Part shown: positions 6,306 to 14,448 of the stretch, in pieces
Layout: each line of letters opens with the position of its first letter
How positions within the stretch are numbered: the stretch's first letter is position 1
IMG/VR virus record: IMGVR_UViG_3300042887_001308
Coordinates: 1 to 27,636 of that record
Length of the DNA stretch: 27,636 bases
Source: a virus
Strand: one strand, 5' to 3'
Position numbers and translations under genes: made by a program
The notes under the pieces: generated by a model
The model's database searches: none
What the model saw: the letters and a program-made list of their open reading frames with translations, nothing else
Told to the model about the DNA's origin: nothing

Positions 6306-8837
6306 ATGAGATTTACTGATTTTCTGCAAGAGCAGAAAGAAAAACATGCGGTAATGGCATTTGGGCGTATGAACCCAATTACTGTTGGCCATGAAAAATT
6401 AGTCAATAAGGTCAAAGAAATTGCTGACAAAGTAGGCGGTTCAGCACATATTGTAGTTTCTCATTCACAAGACCCTAAGAAAAATCCTCTCAGTCCTTCG
6501 CAAAAACTTAAGCATGCCAAGCGTGCCTTCTCTGGCGTCAATGTATCAGCCTCAGATTCTTCTGCACCAAACTTTCTAGCACAAGCAGCCAAATTACATA
6601 AAGCCGGTGTAACTCATTTACACATGGTTGGCGGCCAAGACCGTGTAGATGAATACCATAAACTATTACACAAATACAATGGTGTAAAAGGGCCACATGG
6701 TTCTTTTAATTTCAAAAAGATTGAAGTTCATTCTGCTGGTGACCGTGACCCGGATGCCGAAGGTGTAGAAGGTATGTCCGCAAGTAAAATGCGTGAACAT
6801 GCTGCAAATGGTAACTTCAAAGAATTCCGTAAAGGTGTGCCGTCAAAAATGACCGATGCACACGCAAAAGAAATGTATAACCATGTTCGACAAGGCATGG
6901 GTGTCAATGAATCAATTGATGAAGATTTTGAAACCTTGCTGGTTGAAGGTGTGCATGACCAAGCAATTTTCAAAGCGGTGTTTCTTGCTGGTGGTCCAGG
7001 TTCTGGTAAAGATTATGTGCTTGATAACACATTACAAGGTCATGGTCTTACAGAAATCAATTCAGACAAAGCATTAGAGTTTTTGATGGACAAATCAGGT
7101 TTAGATAAAACCATGCCATCATCTGAACAAGAGAAACGAGATGCGGTTCGTGGTCGTGCAAAGAGCATGACAGAGTTACGCCAACGCCTTGCACTTCTTG
7201 GTCGCAATGGTTTAATTATCAATGGCACAGGTGATGACCATGAAAAGATTGGTCGTATTAAAAGCCGCTTAGAAGAAATTGGTTATGATACTTCTATGAT
7301 TATGGTAAACACCGATGATGAAGTATCAAAACAAAGAAACATAGAACGAGGCACTCGTGGTGGTCGCACCGTGCCAGAAGATATTCGTAAGCAAAAATGG
7401 GACGCCGTGCAAGCAGCAAGACCAGAACTTGCTAAGATGTTTGGTAACAAATACATGGAGTTTGACAATTCACAAGATTTGCGCCAAGCACCACCTGATG
7501 TTGTTAAAGCCAAAAAAGATGAGATGCTCGAACTCTTTAAAAATGTTAAAGCGTTTGTTGCAGAACCACCTTCATCAGAAGCAGCCTCAATGTGGGTTGC
7601 ACACGAATTAGATGTATCAGATAAATTGCCTGTACCAAAAGGTGGCGCAGAATTAACACCACACCCAAGTTCAAATGCTGCACAAGAAGCACGCAACATG
7701 GGATTACAATACTATGGGTTTGGTCGTTATGGTAAAAATGGCAAAGTTACACATCGCTCTATCCACGATAAACTTGTTGAGGTGCAGAAAGATGAACCAC
7801 AGCAACCAAATATTCCTGTGTCAGGCAGCTCAATGAAAAAGAAAACAGTCAACGAAGAATTTGAAGAGGTGTTTGCAGAGGACTTGCGTAAATGGTTTAG
7901 TAAGACAGACCCAGCAGGAGATTGGAAACGAATCAACAGTAAAGGTGAAGCAATTGGTCCTTGTGCAAGAGAACCTGGCGAACCAAAACCAAAATGCATG
8001 TCAAGAGCAAAGCGTGAATCTCTGACAAAACAAGAAAGAGCTGCAGCTGTAAGAGCTAAACGCAAACACGACCCAAATCCAGAACGCAAAGGTGCACCAA
8101 TTAATGTATCAAACTTTGGCAAAGGCAAACTATCAGAATCATATTCATTGTCTGATTCTGGTGCTTTAAACCTATTACTACTTGGTACAAACATAGACGA
8201 AATTAATTACGATAATTTTGAAGAAGAAAAACAACCTAAAATCCTTAAAGATAAAACAGGTAAAATAAAAACTTTCATGCTACGCAGAGCCGCAGCAAGA
8301 GAAGCACATACCATGAATGGTACCGTAATGCCATATAAGAATGGATATGTAATTAAATTAAATGAGGAGAATCAAAATGTTTCAAGCACTAATCAACTTA
8401 CTAAAAATCAAACCGAAAGAGCAACCAAAATCGAATCCTTCGGAAGATTCAGCGAAAGTGACCGAAGTTTCAACACCGAAGGTGTCGCAGAACTCACAAC
8501 CGGTCAAGAATACTCAAGCGCCGAAGGCATCACCGGCCCAGCAAACCAAGAAGCCACAGGGTCAACAAAAATCACACTCTCAAAAATCAGGCAACGCCAA
8601 AAAGAAAAAGTAAAAGAATCTATCGATAAAGGTATTGAACCTGGTTTGTCAATGGGCCAAAGTGGTGAAAACTTCTCTCGTAAAGGTTTAAAAGTAAAAC
8701 AAAATGTTAAACCTTTCGAAGAAGCAATTGGTGCTGGCGGTGAAGATGCTACATCAATGAGTGATTTTAATGATAATGTATTGAAACAAAAAGGTATCAA
8801 TATCAAAACATTTAAAGCAAAGAGACCAATAGGATGA
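6306..8837 (+). CDS. capsid-targeted nucleotidyltransferase/P-loop kinase polyprotein
   Basis: An 843-residue modular protein. Residues 1-9, MRFTDFLQE, resemble the T4 capsid-targeting peptide and end in a gp21-like L-x-E cleavage site. Residues about 14-195 are a cytidylyltransferase-like nucleotidyltransferase, with GRMNPITVGHEKL as the HxGH-like loop and SASKMREH as the second signature. A linker at 200-214 (IDE at 204-206, LVE at 212-214) leads to a P-loop kinase with GGPGSGKD (229-236) and an INSDK motif, similar to zeta-toxin or polynucleotide-kinase folds. After FAE at 523-525 comes a small Cys-containing basic module (DLRKWFSK to about 598), then KTFMLRRAAAREAHTMNG and a C-terminal SMGQSGENFSRKG module. 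A perfect GGAGG lies just upstream. Residues 691-769 coincide with an out-of-frame ORF. Confidence 0.85.
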   Translation: MRFTDFLQEQKEKHAVMAFGRMNPITVGHEKLVNKVKEIADKVGGSAHIVVSHSQDPKKNPLSPSQKLKHAKRAFSGVNVSASDSSAPNFLAQAAKLHKAGVTHLHMVGGQDRVDEYHKLLHKYNGVKGPHGSFNFKKIEVHSAGDRDPDAEGVEGMSASKMREHAANGNFKEFRKGVPSKMTDAHAKEMYNHVRQGMGVNESIDEDFETLLVEGVHDQAIFKAVFLAGGPGSGKDYVLDNTLQGHGLTEINSDKALEFLMDKSGLDKTMPSSEQEKRDAVRGRAKSMTELRQRLALLGRNGLIINGTGDDHEKIGRIKSRLEEIGYDTSMIMVNTDDEVSKQRNIERGTRGGRTVPEDIRKQKWDAVQAARPELAKMFGNKYMEFDNSQDLRQAPPDVVKAKKDEMLELFKNVKAFVAEPPSSEAASMWVAHELDVSDKLPVPKGGAELTPHPSSNAAQEARNMGLQYYGFGRYGKNGKVTHRSIHDKLVEVQKDEPQQPNIPVSGSSMKKKTVNEEFEEVFAEDLRKWFSKTDPAGDWKRINSKGEAIGPCAREPGEPKPKCMSRAKRESLTKQERAAAVRAKRKHDPNPERKGAPINVSNFGKGKLSESYSLSDSGALNLLLLGTNIDEINYDNFEEEKQPKILKDKTGKIKTFMLRRAAAREAHTMNGTVMPYKNGYVIKLNEENQNVSSTNQLTKNQTERATKIESFGRFSESDRSFNTEGVAELTTGQEYSSAEGITGPANQEATGSTKITLSKIRQRQKEKVKESIDKGIEPGLSMGQSGENFSRKGLKVKQNVKPFEEAIGAGGEDATSMSDFNDNVLKQKGINIKTFKAKRPIG
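8364..8369 (+). promoter_or_regulatory. internal Shine-Dalgarno GAGGAG
   Basis: GAGGAG lies 7 bases before ATG 8377 inside the 843-residue gene, in another frame. It is stronger than most ribosome binding sites in the window, although in the long frame it also encodes ordinary residues (Asn-Glu-Glu). Confidence 0.4.
8377..8613 (+). CDS. possible out-of-frame nested gene, basic low-complexity protein
   Basis: A 78-residue ORF entirely inside the 843-residue gene, in the +1 frame. It starts at ATG 8377 behind GAGGAG. The product begins with a short amphipathic segment (MFQALINLLKIKPKEQ), continues as a Ser/Pro/Gln/Lys-rich tail and ends in GNAKKKK. Against it: it uses CCG, TCG and GCG codons that are rare elsewhere here, and the long frame remains open throughout. 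In favour: the ribosome site, and the long frame being unusually rich in C-ending codons exactly over this stretch, as expected if both frames are constrained. It could be a true nested gene or an ancestral gene overprinted by read-through. Confidence 0.35.
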   Translation: MFQALINLLKIKPKEQPKSNPSEDSAKVTEVSTPKVSQNSQPVKNTQAPKASPAQQTKKPQGQQKSHSQKSGNAKKKK

Positions 8838-9328
8838 AAACATTTAAATCATTCATAGCGGAAGAAAAACCAAAAGATTATCCTGGTGAAGGTGGTAAAA
8901 CTTTTTCACCTACAGGAAAGACAGGCACTCACCGTGAAACAGGTGAAAAGACCTATGAGTATGCTGAGTATGATAAAGAAGGCAAAGCCACTGGTGCTCG
9001 CCATTATAAAAATATCCAAGGTAAGCACATGGGTGAAGAAGTTGAACTTGATGAAGTGGCCGCATGGCAACGCAAAGAAGGTAAATCTGAATCAGGTGGT
9101 TTAAATCGCAAAGGTATTGAATCGTACCGCCGTGAAAATCCAGGTTCAAAACTTTCTATGGCTGTCACTACAAAGCCAAGCAAACTAAAGCCAGGTTCAA
9201 AGGCAGCCAATCGCCGTAAATCATTCTGTGCTCGCATGGGTGGAATGAAGAAGCGTTTAACTTCTGCAAAGACAGCGAATGACCCGGATAGCCGTATCAA
9301 CAAAGCACTAAGAAAGTGGAATTGCTAA
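8834..9328 (+). CDS. capsid-targeted basic protein with internal cleavage-like site
   Basis: A 164-residue protein. The N-terminus MKTFKSFIAE is almost the T4 internal-protein leader (MKTYQEFIAE) and ends in I8-A9-E10, a good prohead-protease site. At 68-74, EEVELDE gives a second L-x-E site. It is followed directly by a strongly basic module (75-164) with RKEGKSESGGLNRKG, KPSKLKPGSKAANRRKSFCARMGGMKKR and ending RINKALRKWNC. Cleavage at both sites would release a roughly 90-residue, highly positive peptide that could bind packaged DNA. The ATG overlaps the previous stop (ATGA). Similar basic modules are frequent in aquatic T4-like phages; their function is unknown to me. Confidence 0.8.
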   Translation: MKTFKSFIAEEKPKDYPGEGGKTFSPTGKTGTHRETGEKTYEYAEYDKEGKATGARHYKNIQGKHMGEEVELDEVAAWQRKEGKSESGGLNRKGIESYRRENPGSKLSMAVTTKPSKLKPGSKAANRRKSFCARMGGMKKRLTSAKTANDPDSRINKALRKWNC

Positions 9329-9334
9329 TATAAT

Positions 9335-10750
9335 ATGACCCAATTTACGACACAAACAAATCAGTTTTTAAATACCAATAGGCACATCTATGAGGTCATG
9401 TATTTGGCCAATGGTGCCAATGGTGATATTGTGTCGACCGAAAATAGATTACCAGTAGATGCTGTTTATTCTGGTGCTACTGGTGATGCATTTGGGCGTT
9501 TGCGTGTTTCAAATCCATTTACACTTGGTGATTATAAACACCTTTATGGTATTGACCCAAATTTTATAGATTATACTGCAAATGGAGGAACTGTAACATT
9601 TGTTGGTAATACTGCTTCTGCAACATTGTCAACAAACAATAGCACATCATCGGTTGCAGTTCATCAAACTAAATTTTATCACGGTTATCAACCAGGTAAA
9701 TCACAAGTTATTCTTTCATCTGTTTGTTTTGGATATGCACAGCAAAATGTAACAAAACGAACCGGTTACTTTGATGACCGTGATGGAATTTATTTTGAAC
9801 AAGTTGGTTCAAATACATCAACCGGCACAGAAAACGGAACACTAAACTTTGTTATTCGCTCTTTTGTAAGTGGTACCGCATTAGAAACAGATGTTGGTTC
9901 TTATAAGCGTAGAGTACCGCAATCACAATGGAATATTGACCCATGTGACGGTACAGGACCATCAGGTTTTAATATTGATACATCTAAAACACAATTAATA
10001 TACATTGATTTTCAATGGTTAGGTGTTGGTCGTGTTCGTGTTGGATTTGTGCATGATGGTGCAATTATTATAGCACACGAATATTACAACTCAAATGTTT
10101 TAGATACTGTTTATCTTTCAAATCCTAATTTGCCAGTTCGTTGCGAAATAAGAAATACAGGAACAACAACTGGTGGTTCTATGAATCAAATTTGTTGCAC
10201 CGTAATTTCAGAAGGTGGTTATAATGAAGCCGGGATTGATTGGTCAATTGTAAATAATGCAAGAACAACTGCAACACCTGCTGCAACAGAATTACCTCTT
10301 ATTGCATTGAGATTAAAAAACACTTTTCAATCTTATCCAAATAGATTGAGTGTGAGATTGGATACTCTTTCGATGTATGCAGAAACAAACAGTATTCTTT
10401 TTAAAATTGTAAAATTACCAACTGCTGCCAGTTTAGCAAATAATACTGTCCCTCTAGTGTGGACTTCGGCTAATGACGATAGTGGTTGTGAATATTGCGT
10501 TAATGCAGACACATATGTAACCGCAAATGCAGATATATTGTTGTCTGGATTTGTTCCTGCTGGTGCTTCACAAAACTCTTTATCACCAGTAAATACTGGC
10601 GGTATTTCAGAAGCAAAGAAAAATATTATTACACAAAATTACGATTCATCGAATTCAGAAGTTTATGCTGTAATCGTAAGAACAATTACCACAGCTGCAC
10701 AGGCAACCGCAACTGTTGCTGCTGCCTTGCAATGGCGAGAAATTTATTAA
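9335..10750 (+). CDS. virion structural protein, probably tail or fibre associated
   Basis: A 471-residue Thr/Asn/Ser-rich protein with the composition and beta pattern of phage fibre or baseplate-decorating proteins. The segment GDAFGRLRVSNPFTLGDYKH (50-69) is a conserved block I associate with structural proteins of marine T4-like phages. It has no leader peptide or enzyme motif. It lies 6 bases after the capsid-targeted basic protein, between two genes of the internal-protein type, in the late region. Confidence 0.7.
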   Translation: MTQFTTQTNQFLNTNRHIYEVMYLANGANGDIVSTENRLPVDAVYSGATGDAFGRLRVSNPFTLGDYKHLYGIDPNFIDYTANGGTVTFVGNTASATLSTNNSTSSVAVHQTKFYHGYQPGKSQVILSSVCFGYAQQNVTKRTGYFDDRDGIYFEQVGSNTSTGTENGTLNFVIRSFVSGTALETDVGSYKRRVPQSQWNIDPCDGTGPSGFNIDTSKTQLIYIDFQWLGVGRVRVGFVHDGAIIIAHEYYNSNVLDTVYLSNPNLPVRCEIRNTGTTTGGSMNQICCTVISEGGYNEAGIDWSIVNNARTTATPAATELPLIALRLKNTFQSYPNRLSVRLDTLSMYAETNSILFKIVKLPTAASLANNTVPLVWTSANDDSGCEYCVNADTYVTANADILLSGFVPAGASQNSLSPVNTGGISEAKKNIITQNYDSSNSEVYAVIVRTITTAAQATATVAAALQWREIY

Positions 10751-10768
10751 AAAACTAGGAGAACTATA

Positions 10769-11641
10769 ATGAACCTTAAAAAAGACCTGTCAGGTGTTGC
10801 AGAAGCCGCATCCAAAATTATGGATGAACAATTGAAGGGCCAACAACATCAAATTGATAAAAACAAAAACAACAAAATTGATTCTGAAGATTTCAAAATT
10901 CTTCGTGGTGAAAAGAAAACACCAGTAAAAGAAGAAAAGGGTGCTAGCAAACCAGAAGAAGCTAAATTTCATGGTAAGTTAGATAAACTCGTTCATAAAA
11001 CTTTTGGCAAATCAAAAGAAGAAATGAAAAAAGAAGAAGTTGAACAAATTGACGAATACAAATCGGTTGGTGGTGTTTATAAACACAAAGGCACCTACGG
11101 CACAGAGAAATCTACCGAAGCCGGTTATACAGATTACGACAAAGAAAACGAAATGGCTAAAAAGAATTTGAAAGCCAAAGAACCTAAGAAATATGGTGCT
11201 CGTCAAAACTATGTCCGTTCTACCCGTGTTAACGAATCATTTACTGATATGCTCGAAGCATACAAACAAAATGGTTTGTCTGTATTTGTTAAAGAAGAAC
11301 CAGACAATGAGCAATATCATAAAGAAGTGGAAGACCAACTTGCCGTTGCTACAGGTAAAAAGAAGCAACCTAAGTTATCAACAGGCGAAACAGTTGGTGT
11401 AAAATCAATGGCAGAAGAAACACACACCGAAGTTGAAGTGTATGATTTTACCGATGTAAACGGTGTTAAAGTTTCTACAATCGATTTAGAAGAGCGTTCA
11501 CTTACAGAACCAGAAGCAAAGAAAAAAGAAGAAATTGTTAAATCAATGAAAAAGAAAATGCCTGGTTTCAAAGAGCGTTACGGTGAGCGTGCTAAATCAG
11601 TAATGTATGCAACCGCAACCAAGATGGCTAAAAAAGATTAA
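10769..11641 (+). CDS. modular Lys/Glu-rich head protein with EF-hand-like loop
   Basis: A 290-residue, very charged protein. Residues 30-41 fit the 12-residue EF-hand/dockerin loop DxNxNxxIDxxD. EEVEQIDE at 89-96 is the same octapeptide as in the next gene and would be an I-x-E protease site separating the EF-hand part from the rest. The C-terminal module GFKERYGERAKSVMYATATK is a block I associate with proteins of other T4-like aquatic phages. It has no clear capsid-targeting leader; it starts MNLKKDLSGV. A GGAG ribosome site precedes the ATG. An internal core or scaffold-like role is inferred from composition and neighbours. Confidence 0.72.
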   Translation: MNLKKDLSGVAEAASKIMDEQLKGQQHQIDKNKNNKIDSEDFKILRGEKKTPVKEEKGASKPEEAKFHGKLDKLVHKTFGKSKEEMKKEEVEQIDEYKSVGGVYKHKGTYGTEKSTEAGYTDYDKENEMAKKNLKAKEPKKYGARQNYVRSTRVNESFTDMLEAYKQNGLSVFVKEEPDNEQYHKEVEDQLAVATGKKKQPKLSTGETVGVKSMAEETHTEVEVYDFTDVNGVKVSTIDLEERSLTEPEAKKKEEIVKSMKKKMPGFKERYGERAKSVMYATATKMAKKD

Positions 11642-11642
11642 T

Positions 11643-13007
11643 ATGAAAAAATTGTCTGAAATTTTTAGCGAGCAACACAGAGAGAAAGGTAGGTTTAAAC
11701 CTACCACTCCTCGCATGGTGCCAAATAAAGCCGTTGCTTCACCAAGACCAGAGTCCGATAGTGCCAATGTTGCTCTTAAAGAAAGATGTTGGACAGGTTA
11801 TCGCCAAATTGGTCTAAAGAAAAAAGGTGATAAGATGGTGCCAAATTGTGTGCAAGATTCCGTTGAAGTAAAAGAAGGATTGGACAGTAAAGAAGAAATG
11901 CAAGTCCAAGGAACTGCAGCTATGACTTTGACAGACAAACCAAATAAAGAACCAATGAAGAAGTTAAAAGAAGCCTCGGCTGCGGCAATTGCAGCTGCAA
12001 CTGCCATTTCTAAAAAGAAATCTGGTAACTATGATAAAAAAGGTATGAGAGTTAAACCATACAAAAATCCTGATGCACCAAATGTCAAATCAAATGCCGA
12101 GCGGAGAAAAGAAATGAACGAGCAAAAAGATGAAAGAGAGTATGATTACGAAGGTGATATGGCTAAAACACAGCTAAAAACAATTCTTCGTAACGCACAA
12201 AAGATTCACGATATGATTGAAGATGATGAAAATTTACCTGAGTGGGTTCAATCAAAAATTACATTGGCGAAAGATTATATTGTTGTAGCTGCAAATTACT
12301 TAGAGAGTGAAATGGACGAAGAAGTTAAGAAATCCGATATTCCTGCATACTTGCGTAAACAACAAGGTCAATCACCATTGAAATTATCTGATTTAAAACG
12401 CAAAGATACAATCTCTGATAAAGAAAACTTAGCTAAATTGCGTAATGAAGGTGCTGTACCTGCAAAAGAAAAAACAGTTATGGTTCGTCATAAAACATCT
12501 GGTAAAGAATTAGTTGTTACTCAGCAGAAAGCAAAAGAACTTCAGAAACATGACTATCATCCTGTAAAAGAAGAAGTTGAACAGATTGATGAGAAGAATG
12601 TTCCAACTTCACCAGAAAAATGGGCACAAGCAAAAGCACAAGCGAAAGCAAAGTTTGATGTTTACCCATCAGCATACGCAAACGGTTGGGCTGCAAAGAA
12701 ATATAAAGAAATGGGTGGTGGTTGGAAATCTGTATCAGAAGCAAAAGAGCCACCATTTGACAAACCATACACCACAACAAAAGGCACTATAACCGATAAA
12801 TCTGGTGCCAAACATACACCTATGTCCCGTGCCAGAGATATTGCTCGTATGGCGATGAAGAAACAATCAGAAACAATGAAAAAGATGCCTGTAAAAGAAG
12901 AAACACGCAAGGCAGCTATTGTAAAAGAAGTAATGAAAAAGAAGAAGGCTTCTGAAGATGCCTTTCAGAAAGACCCTGAGCTATCAACTACACTAACAAA
13001 AGTATAG
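11643..13007 (+). CDS. capsid-targeted multi-module protein
   Basis: A 454-residue protein. I start it at ATG 11643, one base after the previous stop; an in-frame upstream start at 11607 overlaps the previous gene and would bury the leader. The N-terminus MKKLSEIFSE resembles a capsid-targeting peptide. Modules in order: a CWTGYRQIGLKKKGDKMVPN block (49-68), an Ala-rich segment, a helical module DMAKTQLKTILRNAQKIHDM through EWVQSKITLAKDYI (172-213), a HKTSGKELVVTQQKAKEL block (283-300), the linker EEVEQIDE (310-317), then a KFDVYPSAYANGWAAKKYKE module (337-356) and a basic C-terminal tail. Such bead-like arrangements suggest a cleavable polyprotein of small DNA- or capsid-associated modules. 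Confidence 0.78.
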   Translation: MKKLSEIFSEQHREKGRFKPTTPRMVPNKAVASPRPESDSANVALKERCWTGYRQIGLKKKGDKMVPNCVQDSVEVKEGLDSKEEMQVQGTAAMTLTDKPNKEPMKKLKEASAAAIAAATAISKKKSGNYDKKGMRVKPYKNPDAPNVKSNAERRKEMNEQKDEREYDYEGDMAKTQLKTILRNAQKIHDMIEDDENLPEWVQSKITLAKDYIVVAANYLESEMDEEVKKSDIPAYLRKQQGQSPLKLSDLKRKDTISDKENLAKLRNEGAVPAKEKTVMVRHKTSGKELVVTQQKAKELQKHDYHPVKEEVEQIDEKNVPTSPEKWAQAKAQAKAKFDVYPSAYANGWAAKKYKEMGGGWKSVSEAKEPPFDKPYTTTKGTITDKSGAKHTPMSRARDIARMAMKKQSETMKKMPVKEETRKAAIVKEVMKKKKASEDAFQKDPELSTTLTKV

Positions 13008-13020
13008 ATTTGAGTGCAGG

Positions 13021-13028
13021 CATAAATA
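13021..13028 (+). promoter_or_regulatory. T4-like late promoter, CATAAATA
   Basis: CATAAATA in the 57-base gap before the 187-residue virion-type gene, with no -35 box. It is identical to the motifs at 6264 and 26412. Confidence 0.65.
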
Positions 13029-13064
13029 GATTATCAAATTCCACAATTTTTAGGAGAGAAAACA

Positions 13065-13628
13065 ATGTCACTTTGGGGAAATTTAGACGCAAGTAATAAT
13101 GCGCCAAAACAGACCGACACAACTGGTTACGGTGGTGATACGCCACAAGTAACTGCCAATGGTCAAGTATATTACGCAAATACAGCAATTAATGCTTACA
13201 TTGAAAACGCAGCTATTGGTGTTTTTGGTGTAGATGCTTCTGAGCAGGCAGCTGCAACATCAGCACAAGGTGTTCCACAACACGCAGGTTGGGTTATTCG
13301 CAAAGTTGGTATGGGCCCAATTGCAGCAATCACCGCTAACGCAGGTGCAGTTGGTGTAAACAGCTATATCACATTTGCTGCTGGTAACGGCATCGGTGCA
13401 ACAACAGGTAATACTGCTGCTAATGCACAAATTTCTGTAAACACAGCTGGTTATATCACAAGCATTACAATTAACAATCCAGGTTTATACGCTAACACAC
13501 CTATTGCAACACCAAATACAGGTAATGCTGTGTTTACAATTACAATGGGCGGTCGTGCAAATCGTGTTCAAACTGAAACAGTTGTTGCCATGGGTTCCAT
13601 GTATGGTGACGGTGGTAATGTTTACTAA
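13065..13628 (+). CDS. virion structural protein
   Basis: A 187-residue Ala/Gly/Thr/Asn-rich protein with beta-rich composition, starting MSLWGNLDASNNAPK. The MSLWG start and the later segment AGWVIRKVGMGPIAAITANAG resemble small virion proteins of marine T4-like phages. A GGAGAG ribosome site precedes the ATG, behind a late promoter. The stop overlaps the next ATG (TAATG). Exact location in the particle is unknown. Confidence 0.65.
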   Translation: MSLWGNLDASNNAPKQTDTTGYGGDTPQVTANGQVYYANTAINAYIENAAIGVFGVDASEQAAATSAQGVPQHAGWVIRKVGMGPIAAITANAGAVGVNSYITFAAGNGIGATTGNTAANAQISVNTAGYITSITINNPGLYANTPIATPNTGNAVFTITMGGRANRVQTETVVAMGSMYGDGGNVY

Positions 13629-14056
13629 TGCGATTTAAACAGTTTGTTGAAGAATTGACCAGTATTGAATCTGGTCAAGCAATAGAAGCTCACGAACCTA
13701 CGGGTGAAGGGTCATCAGCAATTGATAACCCAAAAATCCGTATGGAGATAAACTATCGCTTAACAAACGAGTTGTATAGTCCTTTTCTCTCTCCAGAAGG
13801 TGGTATACAGGCAATTCGTAAAGTGCTACATAGGTATGGTTTTGACCTACCAGCACTTTACGATGCTGACCCCGAAGGAGATGAACTCGTTATTGAGTTG
13901 AATCAGTTTGGCCAGGAAGATTTGGCAAGCAACATATACATCCTTTATTATCTTTCCGATGAAGGTCATTATGAGTTTTTTGCGGAAGTTGGTGATGATG
14001 AACGCATGGACGAATTAATGGACGAAGGCGGCGAGGACAACCAAGAAATAGAATAA
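13628..14056 (+). CDS. acidic protein with capsid-targeting-like N-terminus
   Basis: A 142-residue acidic protein. MRFKQFVEE matches the leader pattern of the other internal-protein candidates, with V7-x-E9 as a possible cleavage point. The body holds INYRLTNELYSPFLSPEGGI and IRKVLHRYGFDLP, which look like a small helical fold, and ends in a Glu/Asp-rich tail (DDERMDELMDEGGEDNQE). It is TAATG-coupled to the structural gene before it. Function unknown; the leader suggests a head location. Confidence 0.65.
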   Translation: MRFKQFVEELTSIESGQAIEAHEPTGEGSSAIDNPKIRMEINYRLTNELYSPFLSPEGGIQAIRKVLHRYGFDLPALYDADPEGDELVIELNQFGQEDLASNIYILYYLSDEGHYEFFAEVGDDERMDELMDEGGEDNQEIE

Positions 14057-14058
14057 TA

Positions 14059-14448
14059 ATGTTTGAAAATTTAAATAATGATAATGTGATGTTATATGCA
14101 ACTAAGGCATATGATAAGCCTAACTGCATAATGAGTGAGTTTAAAGAAGATATGAAACGATTCAATTACTTAAAAAGATTGTTTCGTAGATATCGTAAAG
14201 TAAATGAGTTAAGAGAACAATTGGTTTTAAATCATTTGGTGGTTCTTAACAATGTTTTTGGTCCAGAAGTAACGACACGCCTGTTGTTCTTTCAAATGGC
14301 CAAAGAAGATTATTCAGCACTTAAAACATATTTGTTGTTTTTAAGTTGTATGCCAGAAAAAGTGCGTGGCATTAGAGGGCAAGATATTCTTTCTTCAGAG
14401 ATTCCCGTAGATATGACCATTGCACAAGCACTAAGACAAATAAAATGA
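14059..14448 (+). CDS. conserved phage hypothetical protein
   Basis: A 129-residue, mostly helical soluble protein. The pattern EFKEDMKRFNYLKRLFRRYRK followed by LVLNHLVVLNNVFGPEVTTRLLFF resembles a family common in marine T4-like phages, whose function I do not know. It begins 2 bases after the previous stop and overlaps the next start by ATGA, in the virion gene block. Confidence 0.7.
   Translation: MFENLNNDNVMLYATKAYDKPNCIMSEFKEDMKRFNYLKRLFRRYRKVNELREQLVLNHLVVLNNVFGPEVTTRLLFFQMAKEDYSALKTYLLFLSCMPEKVRGIRGQDILSSEIPVDMTIAQALRQIK

Noticed and set aside
5981-8194. Long minus-strand open frames, for example 5981-6430 and 7727-8194
   Set aside because: They lie opposite well-supported + strand genes, have Ser/Cys/Leu-rich composition typical of antisense shadows and lack ribosome sites.
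11607-11642. Upstream start for the 454-residue head protein
   Set aside because: It overlaps the previous gene by 35 bases and would bury the capsid-targeting-like leader that begins at ATG 11643.
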